NCBI GenBank assembly: GCA_035772405.1 | Contig: JAYKKM010000065.1 | Coordinates: 1,566,001-1,630,000 of the forward strand | DNA length: 64,000 nt | Source of the DNA: Chrysogorgia sp. JL179-B06 | Lineage: Eukaryota; Cnidaria; Anthozoa; Scleralcyonacea; Chrysogorgiidae | Direction of reading: 5' to 3' | Shown: positions 46,401-57,962 of the stretch, one piece after another | Position numbering within the stretch: the stretch's first letter is position 1 | Layout of the letters: each line of letters opens with the position of its first letter | Notes under the pieces: model-generated | What the model was told of the DNA's origin: nothing | Seen by the model: only the letters and a program-made list of their open reading frames with translations | The model's database searches: none | Made by a program: the position numbers and the translations under genes

Positions 46401-47576
46401 AGATTCAGACAAGTCTGTGCCTAACTCAGGGCCTGAGGAAAGGCTGTGTTCAGATGTAGAAACCTCTGAAAACTGAGGCTCCTCTTCAATATCCTTTTCA
46501 TCATTGCTGCTTTCATTGTCAACCATCGACTCGTCCATAGCGGCTATTAGGCTCATACTCATTTCTAGACTCTCAACAGTAAAATTAAATATACTACAAA
46601 ATGAAAATATGTACCCACTTTTGAGAGGTTAGACTCTTCATTATGTAAATATTTATTATTATCGATGGCAAACACAAATACTGAAATACCACATGCAAAA
46701 TAATTTATTAAAACAATCTTAATTTTAACCTTTTTGTTTGTGAATTTCAGTTTCCTTGTCCTGTATCTTCTTTTTAAGATCAATAATCTTGTTGCGGAGC
46801 TGGCGATTTTTGCTTGCTAATTTCCTGCAGCCTAGACACTCTGGTGTTTGACTGGATTTCTCGTGCGTCTATAAATATTAAAAATTATACATTTTATGTT
46901 ACATCAAGCATATTTCAATTGGAAAATAAATCATGGCTGTGTTTTTACTTACAGAGCTACGTTGTTCCACAGGATAAATGCAGTCAACTGCTAAATCAGG
47001 CTCCACATGGTATTTATCAGGCGCTGCGCAAATTATAATGTCGTCCTGGCTCTGGGCGACCTCGCTGGCTTTGGTCACGTTTTCTTTCAGTAGTCCCCTT
47101 ACAATCTATCCAAATAAAAAAGAAATATCTTTTTGAGCTGGATACAATCTATTTACAAAACGCGAGAATCAAAGCAATGTAATATAAAGCAATTTTCAGT
47201 TTGTACTTACACACCGATGCCCTCTTGTTGAACTCGAATCAGCACTATCAACCTGCGATTTGCCGCAATCGCTAGTTTCGACAGGAGTTTTGTATATAGT
47301 AGGAACAGCGTCCTTCTTCAATAGCGCACGACTTACAAAAGGCGTTCCAGGTACTGTCATAAATGGACTTTCAAATTCTTCGGATTTAAAGTGCTCTGAA
47401 CAAAGCCGGGAGTTTGCTGTTGGCGACCATTTTGCGCGTTTTGTTCGCACAAATGCAACCCAAAGTCGCCGTATTTTCTTGTCCAAATCGTTGTCATCTG
47501 GAAATTTATGAAGGCCAATACTCTGGGAAGGGTCAGGAAGGTTCGAACAACCACCAGCTACACATCTGTTAGGCAT
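43499..47576 (-). CDS. Kolobok transposase with THAP domain, 12 exons
   Basis: Exons by GT-AG sites and phase: 47576-47211, 47105-46953, 46868-46730, 46564-46363, 46206 to about 45855, 45568-45371, 45047-44874, 44767-44516, 44412-44241, 44152-44004, 43928-43731, 43614-43499. The N-terminal THAP domain starts MPNRCVAGGC and has C2CH residues, GLHKFP, and SRLCSEHF. A leucine/lysine coiled coil, an acidic linker, and a CPAC...C.DPNC finger follow. Catalytic acids are likely in AIAGDGRHDSMGHSAKYC, ITDRHSSVAKYM and TSCLEGFHSVLNQFSPK. A terminal knuckle reads CCRICNHPMRGH. The exon 5/6 junction needs a GC donor or a mutated site, and the exon 6/7 boundary may shift a few bases. Otherwise every junction is in frame, so the gene looks nearly intact. 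Confidence 0.88.
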
Positions 47577-48925
47577 ATTTTTCTTACAACATACCAATAA
47601 ATCTCAATAGCGAAGAGTCGCGAAGTATGTAAATACAAATTGCAAATGACTTCCTCGCTCTACGTCACTAGGCCCAGTCTCCCTAAATATCATTTCGCTC
47701 GGACAAAAACTAATGTATGGGGAAAATGCTCTGTTTTTGAGACTTGAAAGGCTCAGAAAAAGTAAAAAAACCGGTAAAAATGGATGGGGTTTTTTAAATT
47801 GGCACTACTTAAGGGTTTTACTTTTGATTAATCAAATTAAAAAAATTGGGTGATATGCACTTTAACATTTATGTCAGCAAATTATTTGATGTTATTAAAG
47901 GTCAGTTACCTGACGTGCATTGCTATGCTGACGACACACAACTGTATATATAATTTAGTCCGAATAACGACGCTGGTCAGGCTGATGCTGTGGCTGCTAT
48001 TGAATGCTGCATTAGGAATATAAAGCAATGGATGACACAGGATAAGCTCTTAATTGAACGATGATAAAACAGAGTTTCTTATTATTGGTACGAAGCAACA
48101 ACTTGCCAAAGTTAACATCGATCATATTACTATTGGTAATTTTGACACTGTCCCGCAATCGTATGTGAAAAATCTTGGGGTGTGGTTTGATGAACATTTG
48201 TCTATGAACACGCACATTACGAAGACCAGCTCTGCAGCTTTTTATCATCTATTCAACATTAGGCGTATTAGAAAATATCTTTCTAAAGAGACCACTGAGA
48301 CACTCGTACATGCTTTTATTTCAAGTCGAGTGGATTATTGTAATAGCCTTCTGTATGGTTTACCATCTTACCAGTTGAATAAGTTACAGAGAGTTCAAAA
48401 TGCAGCATGTAGATTGGTATTTCAACAGTCTAAATATTGCCACATAACCCCGTTTTTACGCGAACTTCACTGGCTTCCAGTGAAATATCGTATAGACTTT
48501 AAGATATTATTACTTACCTTTAAGGCTATTCATGGCTTAGCTCCACTTTATATCCAAGAACTTATTACCATTAAGGAACCTACTAATTACTGCCTTCGCT
48601 CCAATAAGGCCCTGTTACTTATGCCACCTAACTGCGAGACTCTTGCCACACTTGGTGACAGATTATTTTATGTTGCAGCTCCTAAGCTTTGGAACAGTTT
48701 ACCATGCTTTATTAGGAACTGTGTATCTATTAATAGTTTTAAGGGTCTGATTAAGTCATTTTTATTCCAGAATGCCTTTTCTTAATTTTTAATTCTTGAT
48801 TTTTTTGTAAATTTATTTAAATTTATGTAAATCTATATTTTGTTGTTGTAATGCGCATTTGAAAATGTATATTGATATTTGCGCAATATAAATTAATAAA
48901 TTATTATTATTATTATTAAATTATT

Positions 48926-49464
48926 ATTTCCCAGCTGTGTATAAAATGGTATAATTCCGTTCAACCCAAACAATTGTTTGAACTAGAACTTTAATTTCAT
49001 GGATGAAGAAGAGAAGATGGAGAAGATACTGTTATGGTAGAGGAGTGGTTGCCAGGCGAGTTTAAAAAGTACATGAATAACAACGGCACACCAACAATGC
49101 ATGCATCCAGCTGTGTCGAAGGAAGACTGTGCATGGCATTTGCACATTGGTCGATTTTTTTGGTCGAGGCCAAATCTTGGTTACTGACCTGCAAGGTAAA
49201 TTTGAAATTATATGTGGCTGTTTTCCAAATTAATATTTGTTGCTACTATAATATATGTACAAAATTACTATTTTAATAAAAATGATTTTTGAGAGCCTGC
49301 TTTGAAAAACTCACTTGTTCATGTTTTGCGAGAATTGAACCCAAAACCATGCTTAAGGTTGCTCTCAGAGTTTTTTCTTTAATACTAGTACACTAGAGAA
49401 CATTCTAAATCTGAACCTTATTTCTTATCTTTACAAGATACGTGCATGAAACGTTCCAAAACGA
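48926..49464. other. No confident gene
   Basis: AT-rich; the short frame at 49034-49276 (VEEWLPGEFKKYMNNNGTP, plus) is followed by a GTAAAT donor-like site at 49195. It could be an exon of a transposon gene, but I cannot place it. Confidence 0.3.
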
Positions 49465-49468
49465 TTAA

Positions 49469-49982
49469 AGTGCTTATAAACCCAAAATGGGTTTTTGGTG
49501 ATTCGGATAGAGCATAAAAAGTTAGTTAATAAGTTCTGGATTAGTTTTTGCGTTAAACTTTTAGTTTCGGAGATATAACGGCTCAAACGTGCAAATTGTG
49601 CCATTTTTTGGAAAAAAGTAGCGCCACCAAAATAACACACAGGGACCTGGATCAGAGGAACCCATCTTCAACAACAACTAGGCTTTTGTATAGGAGAAGA
49701 CAGCTATCTTAAGAGTTTTTATTGAAACATGCCCAAACGATGTGTCTTTACGATGTTACCTTGTCTACTCGAATTGTAATATATTTTTATAAGTATTGAA
49801 ACATAACACGTTCCTCGGATCCAGTCTCCCGGCGTGCGCTACTTTTTTTTCACAAATTGTGACTTTGAACCCTTATATCTCCGAAACTAAAAGTTTAACG
49901 CAAAAACTAATCTAGAACTTATTAACTAACTTTTTATGCTCTATCCGAATCACCAAAAACCCATTTTGGGTTTATAAGCAGT
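49469..49982. mobile_element. TTAA-flanked MITE with long inverted arms, Kolobok-like ends
   Basis: TTAA flanks both sides (49465-49468, 49983-49986). Ends read AGTGCTTATAAACCC and, complemented, ACTGCTTATAAACCC. The arms are about 170-190 bp and share AAAATGGGTTTTTGGTGATT and GCGTTAAACTTTTAGTTTCG. The AGTGC start resembles the Kolobok at 41692. Confidence 0.78.
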
Positions 49983-51447
49983 TTAAGGATGATAAATAAT
50001 CTCGTTTCATATTAATCTTTACTTGAGAATTTGGAATGGTAAAACGTTTTGAGTGATACCATGATGTGGGTGACACAATCGACAAAGAGAAAATAGCGTA
50101 GAATACCAGCAAGTTTTCCCATATTGAAGGCAATTTGCACTATGTTAAAATGGTGCGTTTGAATCTTCCTCTTCAATAAGTTTATCATCAAACTTTTCAC
50201 ACCTTCTTCGCTTACATCAACTGATTGGTTGGTATCATTCTTTGATTGCAGCCTCTTAACAAATGTCTCGTTGTTTTTGTTCTTCTCCAGCAAGCAAAAG
50301 CGACGCGGGAACAAAGCAAAAGCGACGCGGGAACAAAGCAGTGACACATTCGACCAAAGCAGTAGATTCAGGCGACATTGGCGGATTTGAACAAAGTTTG
50401 TTGATAACAAACAGTTCTTGTTTTGCCATCATGCACGCTTTTCTTCCTTGCAAATCATCCTCTTCTACAATGAAAATTAAACATTTTTGAATGGGGTGAC
50501 GTTGTTCGAGTTCAGTTGTTAGCTACGTTACAGAATAGTCGGTTTACTGTAGTACTGAACTGAATAAAACAGGAACGCTACCTTCGGATAAATTCGCTTA
50601 TACTTGGTATATCACTGTAATAACTTGTTACTCTAAATATACTTAAGTAAAAGACCTTGTGCAACTTTTTTGATGTCCTCAATCCATTTTTCAGCATCAT
50701 ATACATCTGCACATCCAATGCTTTCCAACAAGCCATCTTTTTCTTCGATTGTTTTACGAAGTCTGTCCTTTGTCTGCAACATATGATCATTTACATATTA
50801 ACTATGAACTATATACTGGAGTTTTGCCACGAACAGCACAAAAGGGTTAATTGGGGCGAATAGCTATAGTATAATATACGTACGAACACAAATCACACGA
50901 CCGACAACTTAGGTTTCTACATCCAGTATTATTCATGTCTTGCACCTGTACCTTTACATAGCGACTGGTGAGATACCAGGCCATTTTCTTTATTTTTCGC
51001 CGGTTCCAAGTGAGAGCATGTTCTGTTAGCAGCTCTTCTCTGCCTGTATAATTAAAAAAATGTAAAATTGTATTGATGCAAAACAAATTCGTCTAACTTA
51101 CTGTACGCTGTCGACTGTCCAATGTATTAGATGTATATTTTCGCAGTTCCAAAGAGAGTTACAAACCTTCTGGAAGCATATGTTTTGTAGTATTTCCAAG
51201 TCGAGAAAAGTGGCTATTTATTTGTTCCACTTCTTCTCCCGATGTACAAGCAGCACCTTGTTGCCACCGTCCTCCCCAAAGCACCTGTGAATTTGCAAGT
51301 AATCATTTACCTTCTTATATGTGGCTGCGCAATACGTTTTCGGAAAATAGTAAGATTCAGACATTGTCATAAAATAGCGATTCAATTTACTGCCTTCCGA
51401 TGTCAACATCTAAGTCATATTCAGCCATTTGTCTTGTCAATATTTAT

Positions 51448-54400
51448 TTTTATTAATTTTTTTATTTATTAACTTTACAACCATACAAGAATGCAAATAT
51501 ACAGTAAATAAAGAGTGCAATACTTGAACATGATTGAAGGAATGATCAACAGGACAGGAGTCCCATGTGAAGACCAACCGAAAAAAAATTTACATAATAA
51601 ACACAATAAAAAAAAACTAATACACAAATTACATAAGAATAAAGATTTAAGAGCAACAACTTGGATTGAAAGAACGACATTTAGAACAGAAACTTTTCCA
51701 GGTGCGCAGTCTATTAACATCGAAATTGGAGTCTAACTTAGAAGAGTAGTGAATATAAAGTTTATATTTAAAAATGGAAACAGAAGTAGTATTACGAACT
51801 ATCTGAGAGATATCGTTCCAGAGAAATACAATTCTGTTGAAAAAAGAATTTCTAAAAAGAGAAGTCCTACAAGGATTGGCTACAAGCAAGTTGTTTTGAC
51901 TTGAACGAGTGCGAGACGAGCGAATAGAAGAAAAAGTAACAAAACGGGAGATATCTAGATCGTAGAGACCTTGTTTGCACTTAAAAAAGAAGAGAAGATC
52001 CTTAATTTCAAGCCAATATGATATTCATGGTAAGACGATTCATAATCTTGGAGTATGAATTTAGTGGCTCGTCTCTGAACACCCTCAAGAAGTGAAAGGT
52101 CGCGTGACTTATCCTGAGGAGCCCAGATTTCACTACCGTAAGACAAGTGAGAACGGACGAGCGCTAAATAAAGTAGACGACGGCAACGGACATTTGACAT
52201 TTGAGTACAGTTCCTGCGAAGAAACCCAAGCATACGATTAGCCTTAGCAACACATTTGGCGATATGGGGGGACCACTTAATTTGGGTGTGGTCATCAGCA
52301 ATGACCACACCCAAATCGGTTTGATTTGTTACACTTTTCACTAATTCGTTGTTGAGGTGGTAGGAATGACTAGATTGAGTACGTTTTCGGGATATCCTTA
52401 GTAAAAGAGTTTGACACATTAAATTTCATTTGCCAGGACTGTGACCAGTTGCTCATAGCATCGAGATCAAGCTGGACGAGATCTCTATCCGCTGGTGACT
52501 CAATTGAGCGGAAGCACTTGCTATCATCAGCAAAAAGAGCAACAGTACTGTTGCTGGTTACCTCCGGAAGGTCATTAACATAGAGAACAAAAAGAAGGGG
52601 ACCTATCACACTACCTTGCGGCACCCCAGACTTAACACTAAGGTACGACGAAGAAACTCCAACAACAACACGCTGTTTCCGATCATGAAGATAATCGGCA
52701 AACCATTTAAGAAGCGGACCGGAAATTCCATAAGTTTTCAGCTTGGATAAGAGTTTACTATGAGAGACAGAGTCAAAAGCTTTAGCAAAATCAAGATATA
52801 TGAGGTCAATTTCTTTACCAGCATCAAGGGCACTACCAATGTCGTGAAATATATTAAGAAGTTGAGTAACACATGACCTATTACAGCGGAAACCATGCTG
52901 GAGATCATATAAAGAGTTCTTAATGACAAAAGAAACTTGAGTGAAAATCAAACGTTCAAGAACTTTAGAGATTTGGGATAGTAAAGAAATTGGTCTGTAA
53001 TTAGTAACTTCATGAACGTCACTTTTCTTAGGGACTGGAACTATATTAGCATGTTTCCATTCTGAGGGAACTATACCCTGTTGGATAGATAACTCGAAGA
53101 GAGCCGCAGGGAGGGAGCGATAACTTCAGAACATCGTTTTAAGAGAAAAGCAGGTGTTCCATCTGGGCCAGTTGCTTTAGAAGGTGACAAATTAGATAAT
53201 AGAGACTGTACTAAGGATTCAGAAACAATTATGGAGTCAAGATAATTGAGAGTAGAATTTGAAGGAGAAGATAAAGAAGAAGAACCAGTGTCAGGATTAA
53301 AGACTGACTCAAAAAAGTTGTTAAAAGCGTCAGCCTTTTCTTTTGAAGAAGAGAGTTTAAGATCTCCTAATTTCATCACATCAGGTAATGAGGATTTTGA
53401 CGATTTAGACTTAAAAAATCTCCAGAAAGGTTTAGATTCAGATAAACTAGATAAATATTCTCTTTTTCTAGCGTTAATCCAACACTTCACATGCTGTCGG
53501 CTTTTGCGGAACTTTTCCCATAGTTGAGGCGAGTTCTTAGCCTTTGCTTTTCTTCTGAGAGACTCTTTCATTTTTATGGCATGAAGTAGGTCCTTTGTAA
53601 TATAAGGAGGTGTAAAGGAACGCTTTAGTATGGTTTTAGGTATAAAAGAGTCGACAGCAGCGAGGAAGGCAGCTTTCCACTTTAACCAGGCAAGATTCAC
53701 GTTGTCACTCTCACTGAGAACTATATCCAGTAAGGGAGTGTTTAGAAGATAATTAATAAGACCATTGAAGTCACCTTTGGAATAATTATAGACAATGCGC
53801 TTGGTGGATTGTTTAGGCTGTTGGTGAATATTTAAGTCAAAAGTTATAGCTTTATGATCCGAGTGCAAAGAGATGGAGTCGTCATCAGTAACTTCAAAGT
53901 TGTCCGTCAAATGTTCATTCGTTGTGAGAACCAAGTCAATAATATTTTTGCCACGAGTAGGTGAATTGATCAGTTAAAAGTAACCAAAGTCAGTAATAAC
54001 GTCAATAAAACCAATTTCAGATGACAAAGTGGAGAAACCAGATCCGTTAGTCCATTGGATATTAGGAAAATTATAAGTCACCAAACAATACAACATCCGT
54101 AAATTGAGAGTCAGAAACAAATTTTAGGAAACGATTCAGTTCATGCAAGAATTCACTAGAAGAATCAGGTGGGCAGTAACAAACGGCGACAAGAACTTTA
54201 TTAGAAGACGGATTAATCACGATAGAGGCAAGTTCTAATGTATCAGAAGAAAAATCGGTAGGTACACATCTGATTGAGTCTGACAGCTAACAGGACACCT
54301 CCTCCCCTTTCACCATTGCTCCGATCACGTCGAACAACTTGTATCCGGCAGGCAAGATTTCATCATCACTAATGTTGTTGGATAGCCAAGTCTCTACTAA

Positions 54401-54870
54401 AGCAACAACGTCAAAGCTGTTGCCATAAACAATATCTTGTAAACAGGAAAGTTTGTTCAGGGACAATTCGTTGAAGGATCATGGTAATTTGCTTTTCAGC
54501 TTCTGACATTCTGACACAAAATGTTAAGAGAACCGCATGGTGCGGGATTAGTTTGAACATCACCAGATAAACCAATTAGAAAAAATGATAAGTAGGAGAT
54601 ATGGAGTAAAAAGCGGCCGCCAAACACAGGTTTCCGAAACGCATTCGTAAAAGGATTTTGTTTCATTGTTAGCCAACAACGAGCACGACTATTAATACCC
54701 ATAGTTTTAACAAATGTGATATTAAAACTCGCGCACAACAACTTGTGATTGCGTAGACTTGTTGAAGAACTGTTGTTCCAATGGTGAAACCCGTGGAAAG
54801 ATATTAAAAAATAGGCAAAAATTAACAATTTTCTCGAACAAACGGTTTTTAGGTCAATGGCCATGATGGG
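51448..54870 (-). mobile_element. CR1-like LINE with a 2A-like motif, inserted in an intron
   Basis: The minus-strand order starts at about 54864 with a hydrophobic leader, LIGLSGDVQTNPAP near 54540, and then SLNILCQNVRS opening the endonuclease. A degenerate endonuclease follows (VALVETWLS, VCYCPPDSSSEFLHELN). Next are a frame from 53934 (SDHKAITFDLN, then LSPSKATGPDGTPAFLL), and RT from 52951 with YLDFAKAFDSVSHSKLL, GVPQGSVIGPLLF and ALFADDSKCFR. The tail to about 51650 has RIVFLWNDISQIVR and a Cys-rich end (SKCRSFNPSCCS). The 3' end near 51448 is a TAATAAATAAAAAAATTAAT tail. Stops and frameshifts kill the endonuclease and the RT. Confidence 0.82.
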
Positions 54871-55600
54871 TATTATAACCAGGGGAAATCCCGCACACGG
54901 TGAAGAAACGGAGAAAATGTCAATAAACGGCTTCTCAGGTTACGAAGGCCAGAATTCAAACTAAGACGGGAAACAAACCAACGGATTATAAAATTCACAA
55001 TAATTCAGAATAACAGGATTCTTGATCAGGAATTAGAGACAACCAAAACCAAAGTTAGACGATATGAAAGACAGGATCTCCAGACTAGACTGAATCTTGA
55101 TAAATATTTGACGGTTATCACAGGCAGGATTGACAGGATTAACGCAGAAAATTCAAATTTAGATGTTGCTAGGAGACATCCGGTTGAGACAAACCAATTT
55201 AACGGTAAAACACAGAATGATATATAATTCAAAAATGATTGAACGAACAAACGTAGAACTTGCACAAAATGATCAGAATACCAACACCAAACGGACTGTG
55301 AAGTTTCTGATGAATAGATGGACGCGGCACAGAGAAACAAATACTTGGGCAAATTCACGAAGAGTGCACAAACTACAGATATGCCGCAGGTGAAACGGTC
55401 AATTAAATGAATCGAAAATAAAAGCACGAAAAATAACCAAACAATCCAGAACTTGAAGCAGAATGATGGCGGAATATTTAACAAACCAACAATCCAGAAA
55501 TTACATAAAGAGAACCAAAAAACGGACCAAACAAAACACTAAATAGAGAGAGCTAAAATGAGACGCACTTGACAATACGTGATACTTGCGTGAATAGATC
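54871..55600. other. Possible 5' UTR/ORF1 remnant of the LINE, unassigned
   Basis: No family is recognised. The plus strand from 55030 reads as a charged coiled-coil-like stretch (TKTKVRRYERQDLQ), while the minus strand gives an open hydrophobic frame (55484-55026). These are mirror images of one composition and I support neither as a gene. Confidence 0.25.
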
Positions 55601-55982
55601 AGTAAATAGATTACTTACCTGACACGACCATGAATGTGCTTTGGCATGCATTACAGAGAGAGCTGGTTTCATTTTCTCAACAGCATCAGAACCGTTTTTA
55701 ATCAACCAAGGCCAATACATACACATCACATCAAAAATATTCTGCACCTCTTGGAATCAGATATTTGGTTTGCAAGAAATAGGCATAACTGTATATTTCT
55801 CCTCGGTGCATGCTGATGGCTTTCTGTGCAATAGTGTCTGCATCCTAAAATTTCCAGTCCTGTCTCATCCAAATTTCGTCGCTTTCTTGCTGTGTTCTGT
55901 CCGGCCTTCCATTGAGATTCGCCGCAAGAAGACACATCTTCATCCTTTCATAAATTAAAAAATAAAATTAGTATAATGTTAT

Positions 55983-56110
55983 ATTACGGCGATGTCACAC
56001 GGGACAAGTTTTAGCGACAACTTGCAATGCAAATTAAGTTTCTTAAACTTTGATTGGTTCTCACTTTATTTGCATTGCGAGTTGTCGTTTGAGATTATCC
56101 AGTGTAACAT
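55983..56110. repeat. Small palindromic MITE-like hairpin
   Basis: Arms centred on CGACAACTTGCAATGCAAAT (56014-56033) and ATTTGCATTGCGAGTTGTCG (56070-56089) are inverted with one mismatch. The outer parts (GTCACACGGGACA and TATCCAGTGTAAC) are weaker inverted copies. Confidence 0.55.
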
Positions 56111-56115
56111 AAAAC

Positions 56116-57360
56116 TTGGTATACATGCACTCTCCTCCGCAGAGGCTTCTTGCGCTTTTTTTAGAGTTCGGGAAATAGTTTGGGCAGCACGGGCTGGCAG
56201 GGCGCGCGGGGAGTGCTGGGAAGACGGAAATTGAAGAAGCCTCTGCCATATAATGTTTCCAAAATGGTGTCGAATTTCCGAGAGGGACTGCTCACAATAT
56301 ATGGCTTATGGTGCAAAACAAGTTAAATATAGTTGGGAGACCTTTTCAACAAGCTAAAGTCAGCGGCTAAGTGATATGTTAGAAGTGCTTTAGGAATAAC
56401 GGGGGACATTAAGTTGTTTTTGGAAGACGCGGCATTTATAGAATTATAGAATAGAATATAAAATGTCAACATGCGACTGAATTGAAAAATGCTTTTTCAT
56501 GATTTTAACTAAACGGTCAGGAAACAGTGAAGATGTGGAACAACTATATGAACTATGACTTGAGACGGTAAGATTGTTCAATTGCTTTATTGTCAGACTT
56601 TTTAGCCTATAGACATAGTGTCGGATATCAAAGCGTGTTTATCTAGATAATTTTCCTTCATCGCCGTCGGCTTCAATAACAATTTTTGTTTTGTAGAATA
56701 GTCAATAGAAGACGTCTGAAGTCTCTTGGAAATAGGTTCATTGTGATGTCTAGACTCTAGAGTATAAGAGTATGCTTCCCAGAGATTAACTCCTTCTTTG
56801 GAGCGCTTGTCATGGGATAGCAGCCAAGTTCGTCGTCGCCATTATCTATAAACATGATTAACGGAAGTTTAAAATCAAACGATTTTTCCAATAGCGAAGC
56901 GCACAGTTACTTACAAACCAAATCTAACTATCAAATGAACCTGATTTCGTGAATTTAATTATAGACTCAGACAAACATTGACAAAATACGCGATCATCTG
57001 TGCGCAACACTAAAACACGAGGACACAAAACCGTTAAATTGGCTATCAATTTACACCAAATTTTGTACACATACCTTAGAGACTCATATTATGAAGGGAA
57101 CGTTCAAATTCTTCCATATCGCTGTCGTTTTCGGCCATAATCACAGAACCGCAGATCTCACCACAGAACCGCGCATTATATGGCAGAGGCTTCTTTTCTC
57201 TCTTTCCCTCTTCCCGTCTTCACCCGCGCGCTCGCAATTCCGCGTTCCGATTCTCTCCACGCGTCCCCAAAACACCCTGCGAGACCAACAATAGCCCACT
57301 TATAGTACTACCCGAACTCTAAAAAAGCGCAAGAAGCCCCTGCAGAGGAGAGTGGTATAC
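56116..57360. mobile_element. Foldback-type element, about 1.24 kb, with long inverted ends
   Basis: The left arm (56116-56262) and right arm (57165-57360) are inverted: both have TTTTTTAGAGTTCGGG, CTTCTTGCGC, and further in GAAGCCTCTGCCATATAATG. Between the arms, minus-strand pieces could be short exons: an ATG at 57129 opening MAENDSDMEEFERSLHNMSL, and DNGDDELGCYPMTSAPKK after a TATAG at about 56848. They may belong to the KDZ gene or to this element. Confidence 0.6.
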
Positions 57361-57365
57361 ATGTA

Positions 57366-57518
57366 CAGTGGCGAAGCTGGCCATAGCAACTGGTCATGCT
57401 ATGCTAATTTATAAACATCTGCATATTTTCAAGACAATACATTTCTAAAGATCTAAATATGTAAATCGTTTCAAAATTTGCATAGCATGACCAGTTGCTA
57501 TTGCCAGCTTCGCTACTG
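57366..57518. mobile_element. Tc1-like MITE, 153 bp, TA target duplication
   Basis: 39-bp ends with two mismatches (outer CAGTGGCGAAGCTGGCCATA; the right copy reads CAGTAGCGAAGCTGGCAATA). TA flanks at 57364-57365 and 57519-57520. A matching fragment is at about 28040. Confidence 0.85.
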
Positions 57519-57962
57519 TACATGTAACAATAAATTACTCTATCAATATTGCCAGAGTAACCAAGAGATTTAAGTTGTTGCGCATGTTGTTCAACATTAT
57601 TGGATGCTGCTCTGTCTCTTTGCTTGTATAAGGTCCTTATAAAATACAAAAATGCAATAAGGGCTAAACTAGAGAATCAACTGGTAAAAAATTTAACATA
57701 GCACCAGGACAATGTATTTCTCAATGTATTTTATCTACCTGGAGGGACTATCTTTCTTGATACAGTCCTATCGCGGTATTTTGTGTGTGTTAGACGATTA
57801 CCACCTTCATCTCTCTTAAAGCGAACAACCATGTCTCTCTTCTTTTGGGTTGACTGACATGGGCACCAATTCTTTGGCTTTTCTTTCGCTTTCTTTGACG
57901 TTTTGGAAACATTTTGATCAATGTTGAATACTTATACTAGACTGAAATATATAAATATATTA

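Larger units (their letters stand above)
41692..47861. mobile_element. Kolobok transposon, 6.17 kb, TTAA target duplication
   Basis: Inverted ends begin AGTGCATATCACCCAATTTT and continue through TTTGATTAATCAAA on both sides. TTAA flanks the unit at 41688-41691 and 47862-47865. Removing the element with one TTAA restores the LINE frame between GPLLF and NIYV. It holds two converging genes: a P2X7-C-terminal-domain gene (plus) and a THAP/DDE transposase (minus). Confidence 0.9.
39791..48925 (+). mobile_element. CR1/L2-type LINE split by a Kolobok transposon
   Basis: ORF2 starts near 39791 with endonuclease motifs (LFNAQSIRNK, TETWLS, YRPPYSEE, GDFNIHVD, LSDHVSLL). It passes into reverse transcriptase (FRPVSNLSFVSKLTE, LLVLLDLSSAFDTVDHDIML, GVPQGSCLGPLLF at about 41685). 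A 6.17-kb transposon interrupts it there. The RT resumes at 47866 with NIYVSKLFDVIKGQL and CYADDTQLY, then LGVWFDEHLSMN and PKLWNSLPCFIRNC, ending at 48785. A short 3' UTR ends in an (ATT)n tail at 48900-48925. The endonuclease half has two frameshifts, stops occur near 40531 and 40694, and a frame break near 47950-48055 puts the LNDDKTEFL block in another frame. The copy is therefore dead. Confidence 0.85.
50256..57930 (-). pseudogene. KDZ-type (Zisupton-like) transposase gene, spliced, degenerate, split by a LINE
   Basis: Minus-strand exons include 57739-57930 (KPKNWCPCQST, likely N-terminal), 57539-57635, 55741-55935, 55619 to about 55755, 51167-51284, 50952-51043, 50656-50773 and 50464-50256. 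Motifs are LDETGLEILGCRH, AISMHRGEIYSYAYFLQTKY, VMCMYWPWLIKNG, PALSVMHAKAHSWSCQ joined in phase to VLWGGRWQQGAACTSGEEVE, then INSHFSRLGNTTKHMLPE and REELLTEHALTWNRRKIK. The GCRH, HAKAHSWxCQ and GEEVE...S.LS...TK.M order fits the KDZ transposase core. Two one-base breaks (near 55840, and in a T-run near 55745) and a 22-bp duplication in the last exon suggest decay. A 3.4-kb LINE lies in the intron between 55619 and 51284. Confidence 0.6.

Noticed and set aside
55026..55484. Hydrophobic minus-strand ORF resembling a multi-pass membrane protein
   Set aside because: The opposite strand is purine-rich and coiled-coil-like, so hydrophobicity is a mirror effect. No family recognised.
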